Source: Pseudoalteromonas tunicata
Lineage (GTDB): Bacteria > Pseudomonadota > Gammaproteobacteria > Enterobacterales > Alteromonadaceae
DNA: 64,000 nucleotides
Direction: 5' to 3'
Assembly: GCF_002310815.1 (NCBI RefSeq)
Contig: NZ_CP011033.1
Location: 310,001 to 374,000 of the forward strand
Below the pieces are notes generated by a model that made no database searches, was not told where the DNA came from, and saw nothing but the letters and a program-made list of their open reading frames with translations. Shown in pieces: positions 29,090 through 38,489 of this stretch. The first letter of the stretch is position 1. Each line of letters starts with the position of its first letter. A program made the translations under genes and the position numbers.

Positions 29090-30037
29090 ATGATAACGAT
29101 GTTTTTACGACCTTTTTTTGGATTGAATATGAATAGCCGATTTGCGCTACTACACCGGCCTTTATTTGTGATTATGGCGCTTTGTATCAGCGTTACATTA
29201 TCACTCACCTCTTATTTAGGGGTGGCCAAGCCGTTTTCGAGTTTCGATTGGATTGATGTGCTCGGTGAAGGGGGCATGACACTTGTGACCTTATTTTGGT
29301 TATTGGCGACTTTATTTAGTCGTTTAAAAGGCCGAGTGACTAATTTGTTATTTATTGGTTTGTTGGCAATGCATTTGTCGATGCTACTGGATTTACTCGA
29401 TGAGTTTTGGACTTATCCGAATAGTGGTTGGATCACGACCTTTGAATCAATACCTGCGACTTTAGGTATGATGGTAATGAGCGTGGCGCTTTATCATTGG
29501 CATCATGAGCAAATTAGCATTAATGATAAATTACAACAGCGAGAGCGGTTTTATCGCGACCATAGCTTGACAGATTTTGTGACTGGTTTATACAGCGCAG
29601 CATATATGAAACAGCAGCTTAACCGGGAAGTGCAGTTAAGTGAGCAACATGCTCAGCCATTTAGCTTGTTAATGTTTGATTTGAAAAAGTTTGATCAATT
29701 AAATAACCAATATGGCACACGTCACGCCGATGATATATTACGCCAAGTGGCAGAATGCATGCAGCTCAATTGCCGGCCAACAGATTTGATTTGTCGCTTT
29801 GCCAGTGATCGATTTATTGTCTTTTTACCTGCAACCCCCGCATGTACAGCAACTGTGATGATGCATCATTTACAGTGCAGTTTAACTCATACCCGGTTTA
29901 AAACACCAAATGAGACTCAGTTATCAGCTTATTGTAGCCATGTAACGTGGCAAGAAGGTCACACTGGCGAGCAACTGATTGAGCAATTGTGCCAGCAATT
30001 AGCGGTGCAAAAACTGCCTAACAGTGTTGCAGCTTGA
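29090..30037 (+). CDS. Membrane protein with degenerate GGDEF domain
   Basis: Four hydrophobic helices occupy roughly the first 140 residues, followed by a short coiled segment and a GGDEF-family domain in which the active loop reads RFASDRF. Diguanylate cyclase activity is therefore not expected. It may bind c-di-GMP or GTP or act as a sensor only. The ATG at 29090 has AGG at good spacing. A GTG at 29060 and an ATG at 29129 are alternatives. Its stop codon overlaps the start of the AraC regulator, so the two are co-translated. Confidence 0.75.
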   Translation: MITMFLRPFFGLNMNSRFALLHRPLFVIMALCISVTLSLTSYLGVAKPFSSFDWIDVLGEGGMTLVTLFWLLATLFSRLKGRVTNLLFIGLLAMHLSMLLDLLDEFWTYPNSGWITTFESIPATLGMMVMSVALYHWHHEQISINDKLQQRERFYRDHSLTDFVTGLYSAAYMKQQLNREVQLSEQHAQPFSLLMFDLKKFDQLNNQYGTRHADDILRQVAECMQLNCRPTDLICRFASDRFIVFLPATPACTATVMMHHLQCSLTHTRFKTPNETQLSAYCSHVTWQEGHTGEQLIEQLCQQLAVQKLPNSVAA

Positions 30038-31053
30038 TGCGCTATTTTGAGCAACAGCAAAAATTATTCAGTAGTCAGCAATTTGCGGCCCAATTGATTG
30101 ATATTGCTATGTCCCGTGGGGTGCATGTTGATAAGTTGCTTAAAGGCACTCAACTGTTTTATCAAGATATTATTAAGCGCGATGTATTGATAAGCATCAA
30201 CCAGCTGGATCAGCTTATTCACAATAGTTTAAAGTATATTCCAGGTGATGATGTCAGCTTTTTATATGGGCGACATGTTAACTTGGCCCCTCATGGTTTA
30301 TTGCCTCAAGCGTTAAATCATTGCCAAAATTTTGCATCGCAGCTGCGCTTGAGCCAGTGTTTTCAATTTCAGCTCTGTCCTATGTTATTTTTTCAGCCGA
30401 GAGATCAACAAGATCAGCGACATTTGATCATTAATTTTGCATTAGGGCAACCCAAGCAACAAGGGCTGCGTTTTTGGTGCGAATTTTTAGCCTCGTCACT
30501 GATCGCCAATTTTAAGCGCCAGTTAGGTTATACACCTGCTATTACAATTAAGTTTCCTTATCCAGAGCCTGATTATTTAGAGCAATATCAAACGCATCTT
30601 GCTGTTTTGTGTGAGTTTGATTTTCCATTTTTTATGATTTCAGTGCCAAAATCTTTGTTAACCATGCCTTTTATTAATACTAGTTTAACGCAAAAGCGTT
30701 TTGCTTTAGCGCAACTTGGAAAATTGAAATCGGCTCGGCTGGTGGGTTTGATCCAATATATTGTGCAATTGCTTGAGCATCAAAGTCAGCTTGGACTTGA
30801 AGAGGTCGCTGAGCAATTGTGCATCAGCCCTGCCACATTGAAGCGAAAGTTAAAGCAGCATGGTTGTCAATTTAGCGAGCTTAAAGATCAGGTTCGACAG
30901 CAAAAAGCTATTTTTGCCATGTTAGAGCAAGGTTATTCCAACGAAAAAGTCGCTTTTGCATTGCAGTTTTCCGATTTAACTAATTTTAGACGTACCTTTA
31001 AGCGTTGGACGGGCATGACGCCAAGCCAATTGCGCAACCAGTTTGGCTGCTAA
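30037..31053 (+). CDS. AraC-family transcriptional regulator (OruR/ArgR-like type)
   Basis: About 338 residues: an N-terminal arabinose-binding-like domain of the PF12625 type (FEQQQKLFSSQQFAAQLID onward) and a C-terminal double helix-turn-helix (AEQLCISPATLKRKLK, then FSDLTNFRRTFKRWTGMTP). The start codon shares one base with the stop of the preceding membrane GGDEF-like gene, implying that the membrane protein and the regulator work together. The target is unknown. Confidence 0.88.
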   Translation: MRYFEQQQKLFSSQQFAAQLIDIAMSRGVHVDKLLKGTQLFYQDIIKRDVLISINQLDQLIHNSLKYIPGDDVSFLYGRHVNLAPHGLLPQALNHCQNFASQLRLSQCFQFQLCPMLFFQPRDQQDQRHLIINFALGQPKQQGLRFWCEFLASSLIANFKRQLGYTPAITIKFPYPEPDYLEQYQTHLAVLCEFDFPFFMISVPKSLLTMPFINTSLTQKRFALAQLGKLKSARLVGLIQYIVQLLEHQSQLGLEEVAEQLCISPATLKRKLKQHGCQFSELKDQVRQQKAIFAMLEQGYSNEKVAFALQFSDLTNFRRTFKRWTGMTPSQLRNQFGC

Positions 31054-31178
31054 CAATTAGATAATGTCTTTTGGGTGTTGGCTCTTTTTTATTTGAAATT
31101 ATCACAAGCTAACATAGTTTGTTAAAATGCAGCCCGCTCAATATGGGCGATGATAATGAGTATAAAAGGCAAAGTGGC

Positions 31179-31628
31179 ATGACAAAGTTTGATCAACAGC
31201 AACTCGATAATGAAAATCAGCAAGCTCGCTTGGATATTCGCAGTGATAGCGCCATTCAAAATTTGCTTGCACGCATGCCAAAAGAGGTGCAAGACAGTTT
31301 TACTGAATCGCAACTGTCGCACTTGCGGGTTGCTTTAGGGGCACGCAGTTGGGGCAATCATAAAGTTGATGTGCGCAGTACGTTTAAGCTATTTAAATAT
31401 CGTTATTATTATGTATTTGTTGCAGGGCGAAATCGTCGGGAGCTGAGCCGCAAAGAAAAACAATTTGCCCTTATGATGCAGGCCATGATGGTAACCACAT
31501 TTTTAACGTTTAGTGCCTTATTTGGCATTTTTGTGCTGTATATCATCAAATCTGCACTGGGCATTGATATTTTCCCTCACTTTTCATTTGGGATCTGGAG
31601 CTGGTTTAAAGAGACGTTTTTGGCTTAG
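31179..31628 (+). CDS. Small membrane protein, unknown function
   Basis: About 149 residues: a charged N-terminal region, a KFKYR-like basic segment near the middle and a long hydrophobic stretch (MMVTTFLTFSALFGIFVLYI) before a short aromatic tail. The ATG at 31179 follows GGCAAAG. In-frame starts at 31143 (ATG) and 31119 (TTG) are possible. I recognise no family. It follows the AraC gene by 125 bases and may belong to another transcript. Confidence 0.55.
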   Translation: MTKFDQQQLDNENQQARLDIRSDSAIQNLLARMPKEVQDSFTESQLSHLRVALGARSWGNHKVDVRSTFKLFKYRYYYVFVAGRNRRELSRKEKQFALMMQAMMVTTFLTFSALFGIFVLYIIKSALGIDIFPHFSFGIWSWFKETFLA

Positions 31629-31652
31629 TTGTATTTAGCTCAACTAACAAAT

Positions 31653-31689
31653 AAAAACCCACAGCGGGGTGTGACGATCAGCGGTTTTT
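31653..31689 (+). terminator. Probable terminator
   Basis: AAAAACC pairs with GGTTTTT around a 23-base loop that itself can form CACA/TGTG. A T-rich tail follows. Confidence 0.55.
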
Positions 31690-31710
31690 ATTGGTTTTGT
31701 ATTATTCATC

Positions 31711-31860
31711 TGAGTTTTGGCTAAGGGTTTACCAACATATTGAATTAAAAGTAAATACCTAGTTTATTTATCTCTAGCCAGAGAAAATTGAGTCCGAACG
31801 TTGATAAAACGCTGTTAACGTTGAAAATAGCCGCTTGGGGTCGAGTTATTATTGAGCATT
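31711..31860 (-). repeat. Dispersed intergenic repeat, copy D (inverted)
   Basis: The reverse complement contains GGCTATTTTCAACGTTAACA and, further on, TAGGTATTTACTTTTAATTC, matching copies A and C respectively. It occupies the gap before the next lipoprotein gene. Confidence 0.55.
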
Positions 31861-31961
31861 GGGCTTAATTACATTTTTCTATCATCTGATTACAAATGGC
31901 AGCAACTTGTTGAAATTTTCACTGGTACGCTCAATGCATAATTTCTCAATGATGCAATCAA

Positions 31962-32672
31962 ATGAAAATCCAAGTTTTAGTTCTTATTGTTGTGTGTGCG
32001 TTACTCAGTGCCTGTGATGAGCAAAATGCACAAGCCAATGTGCGTGCACTGAATTTAGTCAGTAACGAAGCGGTGATCCGTTGGCATGACGATAACAATA
32101 ATAAAAAAGTGCAGTTAACCTACAATGGCAATTCGCTGCTTTACGGCCAAAGCAGCGATAGGTTTGTCCTTACAAATCAAAAAGCACAAAGTAATACTTA
32201 TCGCTTTGATGTCAAAGATTATGTATCTAAGCCAATCGTCGATACCACCCATTTTGTATTTGGCGAAAATGAGTCTTACTATTTATTTGCTTATGGTGAC
32301 TCTACAAGTAATGGCGAGCAAAAAGCGCAGCTCGGTGCGGTGTATTTATATAAAGATGCCATTGGGCCCGATAACTATCGTTTTAATATCATCCATACTT
32401 ATTTTCCATTGATGACGGATTTAGATGTGTATTTGAATGGTAAGCTTATTAAAGAAAATCTTAAATATGGTCACGATTCAGGATTTTTTACCGTTTCAAC
32501 GGACAAAAATGAACTGCTGATTGTAAAAGCCAATTATCCAAGCACAGGGCCTAACCCAATTTTGCGTACCACCTTATCGGCGCAAAATGACAAATTACAA
32601 CTGGTATTTATTGCACCTAAGGAATTTGATCAAGCTTACTTTTCGGCCAAAGCCTTTGTTGTAACAGACTAA
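31962..32672 (+). CDS. Lipoprotein of unknown function, DUF4397-like
   Basis: A lipoprotein signal (lipobox LLSAC) leads into about 215 residues with repeated beta patterns. The segment FNIIHTYFPLMTDLDVYLNG recalls the DUF4397 repeat (a strand, then a DVYVDG-like motif). It may be distantly related to the lipoprotein at 5191-5862. It is monocistronic with a strong terminator. The role is unknown. Confidence 0.75.
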   Translation: MKIQVLVLIVVCALLSACDEQNAQANVRALNLVSNEAVIRWHDDNNNKKVQLTYNGNSLLYGQSSDRFVLTNQKAQSNTYRFDVKDYVSKPIVDTTHFVFGENESYYLFAYGDSTSNGEQKAQLGAVYLYKDAIGPDNYRFNIIHTYFPLMTDLDVYLNGKLIKENLKYGHDSGFFTVSTDKNELLIVKANYPSTGPNPILRTTLSAQNDKLQLVFIAPKEFDQAYFSAKAFVVTD

Positions 32673-32740
32673 CTTAGGTCGTTTTGAGGTTAAAATATTT
32701 TGATTTCCAGTCTCAAGTAATGCCTTGAAGGGCGTTATTC

Positions 32741-32772
32741 AGGCCAAGTTGCGTTGCAACTTGGCCTTTTTT
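32741..32772 (+). terminator. Strong Rho-independent terminator
   Basis: AGGCCAAGTTGC and GCAACTTGGCCT form a perfect 12-bp stem with loop GTT and a T run. Confidence 0.95.
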
Positions 32773-32888
32773 ATGTCGATTTTAATCTTAGTGAATAGCC
32801 TATTGGCGTATTTTGAGCTTTAAGTTACCGCAAATGGTACTTTGCTGAAAATAGTTGGTATCAACAATTCAAATCTTATTGAATATTG

Positions 32889-32906
32889 TATACATTTTAA
32901 TGTATA
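32889..32906. promoter_or_regulatory. Perfect dyad upstream of the collagenase gene
   Basis: TATACATT and AATGTATA are separated by TT, about 160 bases before the collagenase start. It could be an operator for a dimeric regulator. I cannot name the protein. The rest of 32773-33063 shows no gene on either strand that I would support. Confidence 0.35.
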
Positions 32907-33063
32907 ACGTTTGTATCTCAAATGATAATTAAATGTAAACAATATTTGGGGTAGGTAATGGATTTGAGAGGGACTGCCAAATTGAGGACATACCTCAGGC
33001 AGTGAAGGACTTAACCAGCATGGTGCAGTGTTAATTAAACCCTTGGAAACTTTAACAAAGTTG

Positions 33064-36000
33064 ATGAATATGATACTAACAACCAGAAAATCATTCCTCG
33101 CCAGTGCCATTTTTGTGTCGCTGAACATAGGGGCTGTGAATGCCGCTCAGTTATGTGGTGAAAAAACACTGCCTCGTCAGGGCGAGGTGCCAGCCAATCA
33201 AACACAGTGTATTACCGACTACGGTCATTATTTTTATGTCACCGTGCCTTATGACAATAGTGATGTCACGATTGCTACCAGTGGCGGTACGTTTACCGGA
33301 TCGGATGCAACCATTATTTTATATGATGGTGATGGCTGGAGTGGTGATGAGCAACTTCGCAGTGCCAATGCCGGTACCAATGATGAAACAATCAGTTTTG
33401 TCTCTCATGCGGGTAAACGTCATTTCGCCATCAACGGTAACATTGCACAAACCTCACTGTTAGTGACAATCAGTGGTGGCGATGTGCCACCGCCGATGGG
33501 CGATTATATTGTGTTTGATACTAATATTAATGCTACGATCACTAGCCCAGCTATTAGCTCAAAAAGTCAATATGGCGCGATTATTCCCACTATTTTGACT
33601 GCGGTGTATGCCGACTTTAAAGGCCTTGCTAGTGCTGCGAATGATCCGCTGAGCGATGTTACTAACGCAGTTCATTATTTGGCGAGCGCCGATAACATTA
33701 GCGATCCTGATTTAAACCAGTTGTTGTATTTTTTAGGCTCCTATAAATTTCATGCCTCAGCAATGACCGCTGATGAAGCGCAAGCGCTTAGTAATGCTTT
33801 TATTGCTGTTGCCAAAATGAGCGACTTTTTAACCGACAAAGGCGGCGTCATTCAAGAAGGGTTTGCCAAAGCGCTGAATAACTTTGAGCGTGGTGCAGGG
33901 GCAAAGCATTATCAAGATTTACTGCCTCATGCCTTAGCTGCACTTCAGTACCACTCATTACAACGTAATCCGTTTGCTGCAAACAATGCAGGTGATGCGA
34001 CCATGGCACTGCTCAGTGCGCTGGGCTCTGCAGCCTATTATGGTGATGCCGCAACTAAAACAGCATTTAATAATCGTATGCTCGATGTGCTCTCGGTATT
34101 GCGATCGTTTGCCCATTTAGGTGAAACTGCGGTTGATTTACGCTGGACTACCGAAGCGGATCGCAAATGGATTGTGCCTCATAGCTTTATTGCACTGGGT
34201 AAAATTGCCAGCATTGCAAGCGATGAAGCCAAAGCGCGATTTGATAGCACAGTACGCGAAGCGCAAACTACGCTACAAAACTCACTCAGCCTTGAAACTA
34301 TTGAAACCATTACTACAAAAAATTATCTCGAGTCTGCTGGGCGCCAGTGTGCCGAGGGCGATGCATTGTTTGGCCATTGTATTGTGCCGCCCAAAGAAAG
34401 CGATATTTTAACAGTGAGCCATCAGTGCAACGAGTTTATAACTATTCGTGCGCAAAGCAGCATTAGCCAAGCGACATTGGCGCAATCGTGCACTGATATG
34501 GCGACACAAGAATCTATCTTTCATAGTTTTTTTAATACTCAAGGCAGCCCAGTAACAGGGGATAAAAATGCGCATCTTGAAGTCATCGCCTTTGCCAGCC
34601 CAGACGAATATAAGAAATATGCGCCAGAGTTTTATGGCATCGATACCGATAATGGTGGCATGTATTTAGAAGGCACACCCGAAAACGAAGGCAATCAAGC
34701 ACGATTTATTGCTATGCAATGCCCAGATGATTGGGTTGGTGGTTCGTGCCAATATGAAGACCAAATTTATAACTTGCGCCATGAGTATGTGCATTACTTG
34801 GATGGCCGTTATATCAAAACGGGTTCATTTGGTTATTTTGATTACAACGTCTCTTGGTCTGAAGGGATGGCCGAATACATGGCTAATGGGGATGACCACC
34901 CACGCACACTTGCTTCGTTAAAAGGCCAAGTGATCCCACCTTTATATAATTTGTTATTTATGGCGTATGGTTACGACGAGTTGTATCCGTGGAGTTACTT
35001 CGCTATGCGTTACCTTGCAGAGGAGCATAATGACGACATTCATTTACTCACCGCAGCAATGCGCGCAGGTAATCAAGCCAATTATGTCAGCATGCTAAAA
35101 GCGGTAGCAGAGCGCACGCAGGCAGGCTTTGAAGCATTTGTTTTGGCTAATTCCCAAGCAGTGGCAGCGAAGGCTGAAACCCTACCTGCGCCCGATAGTA
35201 TTGGTAGCTGTGATTTAGCGCAGCAATATGTACGCAAAGTTGATGCGGCCAAGACCAACTTTAGTATTAGCAATACCACCAATACGCCTATTTCACTGTT
35301 TTGGTTAAACAATAATACTGGGAAAGCGAATTTTGCTAAAAACTATAAAACCCTTAATCAGGGCGACAGTTATATCGGCACTAACTGGAGCGAAGCAGAT
35401 CGATTAATGCTGACAGATGGTAATTTAAATTGTATTGGTATAGCGGTGATGGGGTCGCAAAACAATACTTTTACCGTTGATGAAAATTTAGTGAAGGATG
35501 TGGTGCCAGAAACGCTCCCTGCGCAAGATCAAATGGGTAGTTGCGCGCTTGTGCAACCGCATGTGATTAAAGACACTTCCCACGGCTTTAGCATTACCAA
35601 TACTAGTGACACTGCGGTGCGTTTATTTCGGATCGATAATTTGACCGGCAAACCTATGTATGCCAGTGCAGCAACAGGGTTTGATTTTGGCTACGGCACA
35701 TTAGCTCAAGGCGAAACCTACAGCTCAGATATTTGGTATGGCAATCGCCGTATTATGGTGACCGATGCGCGCTTAAACTGCTTAAGTGTCGGTGTGCTTA
35801 ACAATGAAACTGCAAACTTTACGATTGATCAAAACATGGTCGCCACTGCAGAGCCGGCGGAAATCATTCCAGCAGCCAATACGTTAGGTAGTTGTGACTT
35901 GATGCAAAAGCACTTAACGGGCCCATTTGAAGCCGATTTTGCTTTTATCAATACCAGTGATACAGCGGTGCGTGTTTACCGAGTTGATAATGAAACTGGA

Positions 36001-37182
36001 GAACTCAGTGAAAGCTTTGGTTTTAAAACTTTAAACAAAGGAGATACTTACGATAGTGCAACCAGCTGGAAATGGTTTGGTAATCGTCGCGCCGCAGTCA
36101 CCACAGAAACAGGTCAATGTTTAGCTGTGGCGGTGATGAGTGAAGAAAATAGCGTTAATCGTTATGAGATCAGTAACGAGATTGTTGGCGGCACTTCGCC
36201 ACTTGATAGTGATGGCGATGGTGTAATTGATGCGCAAGATGCTTTTCCGTTTGATCCAACTGAAACAAAAGACAGTGATGGTGACGGCGTTGGTGATAAT
36301 GGCGATGCCTTCCCATTTGATGCCAGCGAAAGCAAAGACAGTGATGGTGACGGTTATGGCGATAACAGCGACGCCTTTCCAAATGATGCGTCAGAATGGC
36401 TCGACTCAGATGGCGATGGTCAAGGTGACAACAGTGATCCATATCCAAATGACCCAGACAATGGCGGCGGCACAGTGAGCAATTGTGGCCAAGCAACGAT
36501 TAGCTCAGGTCGTTTAACTTTGGGCGATACTGAGTGTGTCACAGGTGGTCGCGGGTCATTTTATGTCTGGATTGAAAACGACAATACTGGCTTAGTCATT
36601 ACGACAGCGGGTGGCGAAGGCGATGTAGGCATTTATTTTAATGCTGATACCTGGGCGACACAAAGTAATGCACAAGCGCAGTCGGGTGGCAGCGGCACGA
36701 CGAAAACATTGGCAGTCATCGCTAATCGTGGTTGGCGTTATATCAGCCTTGATACCAGCGGCCAGTACCAAGGGGTCAGTTTGACTGTCACTGAAGGTCA
36801 GGCTGACGGCGGTAATAATGGCGGCGGAACTGAGCCTCCGGTCGATTCAGCCATCAGCAATGCGTGTGCCTCACAAAGCCTATTTACCTATGGCGCTGTT
36901 GAGTCGGGTAAAGCAATTTGTACGGGCCAAGGTCATAACAGTTACTATATTTATTTTACTGGTAACGAAAGTGAAGTGACCATTCAAACGGCGCATGGAG
37001 CAGGCGAAGTGAAATTGTACTCAGATGTGAATTGGGCAAATGCCAATCAATATCAGCATAAGTCAACCACCGCAGGCACCACGGTACAAAGTATTACAGT
37101 CAATAATCCGAGTGTTGGCTGGTATTACATCACCGCCGATACCACAGGCAGTAATGTTGCATTGCAAGTGGATGTAAAATAG
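33064..37182 (+). CDS. Secreted M9-family collagenase with VHL-like, calcium and PPC domains
   Basis: About 1372 residues. After a signal peptide ending near AVNA comes a PPC-like domain, then a long helical activator-type region, then the catalytic part with HEYVH near residues 573-577 and the downstream Glu in WSEGMAEYMA, as in Vibrio-type M9 collagenases. Three repeats of about 110 residues follow, each with GSC, a SxxNTxxxxxxxFRxDNxTG-type strand and a final C, resembling the beta domain of VHL. Next are calcium-binding DSDGDGxGD repeats and two C-terminal PPC domains. It should degrade collagen or similar matrix outside the cell. An in-frame GTG at 33028 would lengthen the signal region. 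No start has a clear Shine-Dalgarno. Confidence 0.92.
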   Translation: MNMILTTRKSFLASAIFVSLNIGAVNAAQLCGEKTLPRQGEVPANQTQCITDYGHYFYVTVPYDNSDVTIATSGGTFTGSDATIILYDGDGWSGDEQLRSANAGTNDETISFVSHAGKRHFAINGNIAQTSLLVTISGGDVPPPMGDYIVFDTNINATITSPAISSKSQYGAIIPTILTAVYADFKGLASAANDPLSDVTNAVHYLASADNISDPDLNQLLYFLGSYKFHASAMTADEAQALSNAFIAVAKMSDFLTDKGGVIQEGFAKALNNFERGAGAKHYQDLLPHALAALQYHSLQRNPFAANNAGDATMALLSALGSAAYYGDAATKTAFNNRMLDVLSVLRSFAHLGETAVDLRWTTEADRKWIVPHSFIALGKIASIASDEAKARFDSTVREAQTTLQNSLSLETIETITTKNYLESAGRQCAEGDALFGHCIVPPKESDILTVSHQCNEFITIRAQSSISQATLAQSCTDMATQESIFHSFFNTQGSPVTGDKNAHLEVIAFASPDEYKKYAPEFYGIDTDNGGMYLEGTPENEGNQARFIAMQCPDDWVGGSCQYEDQIYNLRHEYVHYLDGRYIKTGSFGYFDYNVSWSEGMAEYMANGDDHPRTLASLKGQVIPPLYNLLFMAYGYDELYPWSYFAMRYLAEEHNDDIHLLTAAMRAGNQANYVSMLKAVAERTQAGFEAFVLANSQAVAAKAETLPAPDSIGSCDLAQQYVRKVDAAKTNFSISNTTNTPISLFWLNNNTGKANFAKNYKTLNQGDSYIGTNWSEADRLMLTDGNLNCIGIAVMGSQNNTFTVDENLVKDVVPETLPAQDQMGSCALVQPHVIKDTSHGFSITNTSDTAVRLFRIDNLTGKPMYASAATGFDFGYGTLAQGETYSSDIWYGNRRIMVTDARLNCLSVGVLNNETANFTIDQNMVATAEPAEIIPAANTLGSCDLMQKHLTGPFEADFAFINTSDTAVRVYRVDNETGELSESFGFKTLNKGDTYDSATSWKWFGNRRAAVTTETGQCLAVAVMSEENSVNRYEISNEIVGGTSPLDSDGDGVIDAQDAFPFDPTETKDSDGDGVGDNGDAFPFDASESKDSDGDGYGDNSDAFPNDASEWLDSDGDGQGDNSDPYPNDPDNGGGTVSNCGQATISSGRLTLGDTECVTGGRGSFYVWIENDNTGLVITTAGGEGDVGIYFNADTWATQSNAQAQSGGSGTTKTLAVIANRGWRYISLDTSGQYQGVSLTVTEGQADGGNNGGGTEPPVDSAISNACASQSLFTYGAVESGKAICTGQGHNSYYIYFTGNESEVTIQTAHGAGEVKLYSDVNWANANQYQHKSTTAGTTVQSITVNNPSVGWYYITADTTGSNVALQVDVK

Positions 37183-37253
37183 CCCTATTTTACAATTAAC
37201 CTTTAGACCTTGGCGTGCTAAAACACGCCGCACATTTTCCTATGTAACAATGC

Positions 37254-37284
37254 AAAGCAGCACAGCCCCAGTGCTGCTTTTTTT
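37254..37284 (+). terminator. Terminator after the collagenase gene
   Basis: AAAGCAGCAC and GTGCTGCTTT pair around AGCCCCA and are followed by a T run. Downstream, 37285-37790 contains a GCAAGCTTGCTTGCGAAGC-like intergenic sequence and no supported gene. Confidence 0.92.
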
Positions 37285-37869
37285 GTAGGTACAAACTTGC
37301 TTGCCAAGGCGAGCGAAGCTGGGCAGCCCTTAGGCATTTCAATTGTATTCGCTCATCATTTATTCAATTAAACTTGTAATGCGCTGTAATATTAGAAAAA
37401 TTAGTCACTTGCTAGAATTACGGCGTTTGCAAGGTTTGCCCCCGACTGGGCTCTAGTAACCAATATTAAAGGATTAAGCTTAGAACCATCAACGGATTAC
37501 GTGATGTAGTGAAGTGCTATTGATAAGCGAGCAGGACTCTTTTTTGTTCTTTTTCTTTTTGCTCTACCTGTACTTTATTTAAAGTAAAGAATCATAGAGT
37601 AAAGAGCTAAAGTCCAAATATACAAGAGCGCACAGGCTGTGCGACCGTTTAGGACGAATGTTGGAGCTAATGGCTAAGGATGGCTTTTTTACCTTTAATA
37701 GTTGGGGCAATTTGCTCGAGTTCCTGCCGTGCATTATTCATCAAATCTATTTTTTCAGGTTTGATTTAAGGGGTAATTTGTTGGCATCGGCGTGAGCTTT
37801 GGGTTTTGCGTAGGTGCAAGCCTGCTTGCGAAGCTTGCCCGCTTTTGTGTGTCGGGCTTTGCCCGAGGC

Positions 37870-38148
37870 TCTTGGGATGAATTTTTACGGGGATACTTAC
37901 AGCATGTATTACCCAAAGGGTTTATGCGCATTCGCCACTATGAATTTTTAGCCAATGCATGTCGAAAACGAACACTCGCACTAATAAGAGCACACGCGCC
38001 ACAGACAGATAAACCGCTGAAACCAAAGACAGCAAAAGAAACACAGCTACCTCATTGGCCGTGCCAAAAATGTAAAACAGGCACACTGCGATTTATTGGC
38101 ATCGTCACTATTGATGAAGTGATGAATAAAGGAGAGCGAACGAGCTAG
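37870..38148 (+). pseudogene. IS91-family transposase, C-terminal remnant
   Basis: The only recognisable part reads FLRGYLQHVLPKGFMRIRHY then EFLANACRKRTLALIR, a hallmark of the C-terminal domain of IS91/IS801 transposases, and ends with a C..C zinc-type pair (CQKCKTG). The Y2 catalytic region is missing upstream, so this is a fragment. Sequence after it to about 38455, including the palindrome GTGATGTAG/CTACATCAC at 38330-38348, probably belongs to the element end. Confidence 0.7.
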
Positions 38149-38489
38149 CGGCCACGCTTGCTTCGTTAAATCAGAGGGTTAACCTGTTTAAGTATTCAGG
38201 TAAGGTGACGCTGTGCCCAGGAAAAATAAGATTGCCTCAGCGCTAAAAATTAGGTGTAATGGGGACGTAAAAATGGCTGAGTCATGCAGGGAAGGCTAAG
38301 AAAACACCGTTAATCCGATAAAGTAAGCGTGATGTAGCCTACATCACGAAAAGCAAATTCCCATAGCATAAACAATACCCACTCAAACACCGAGCAGGTA
38401 GCGCCTCAGTCCAACAAGCGATTATGCAACACAAACAGCGTGTCGCATAAATACTAAATTGTTAGCTGCCATTCATAGTAAAGGTGTAC

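Noticed and set aside
32820..33128. 102-residue minus-strand frame before the collagenase
   Set aside because: It overlaps the collagenase start and its promoter, lacks a Shine-Dalgarno, and shows no domain.
36170..36496. His-rich 108-residue minus-strand frame
   Set aside because: It is an antisense shadow of the Asp/Gly-rich calcium repeats of the collagenase.
37792..37869. N-terminal extension of the IS91 fragment
   Set aside because: The first part of that frame is translated intergenic repeat sequence (GCAAGCCTGCTTGCGAAGC). Similarity to IS91 transposases begins only near FLRGYLQHVL.
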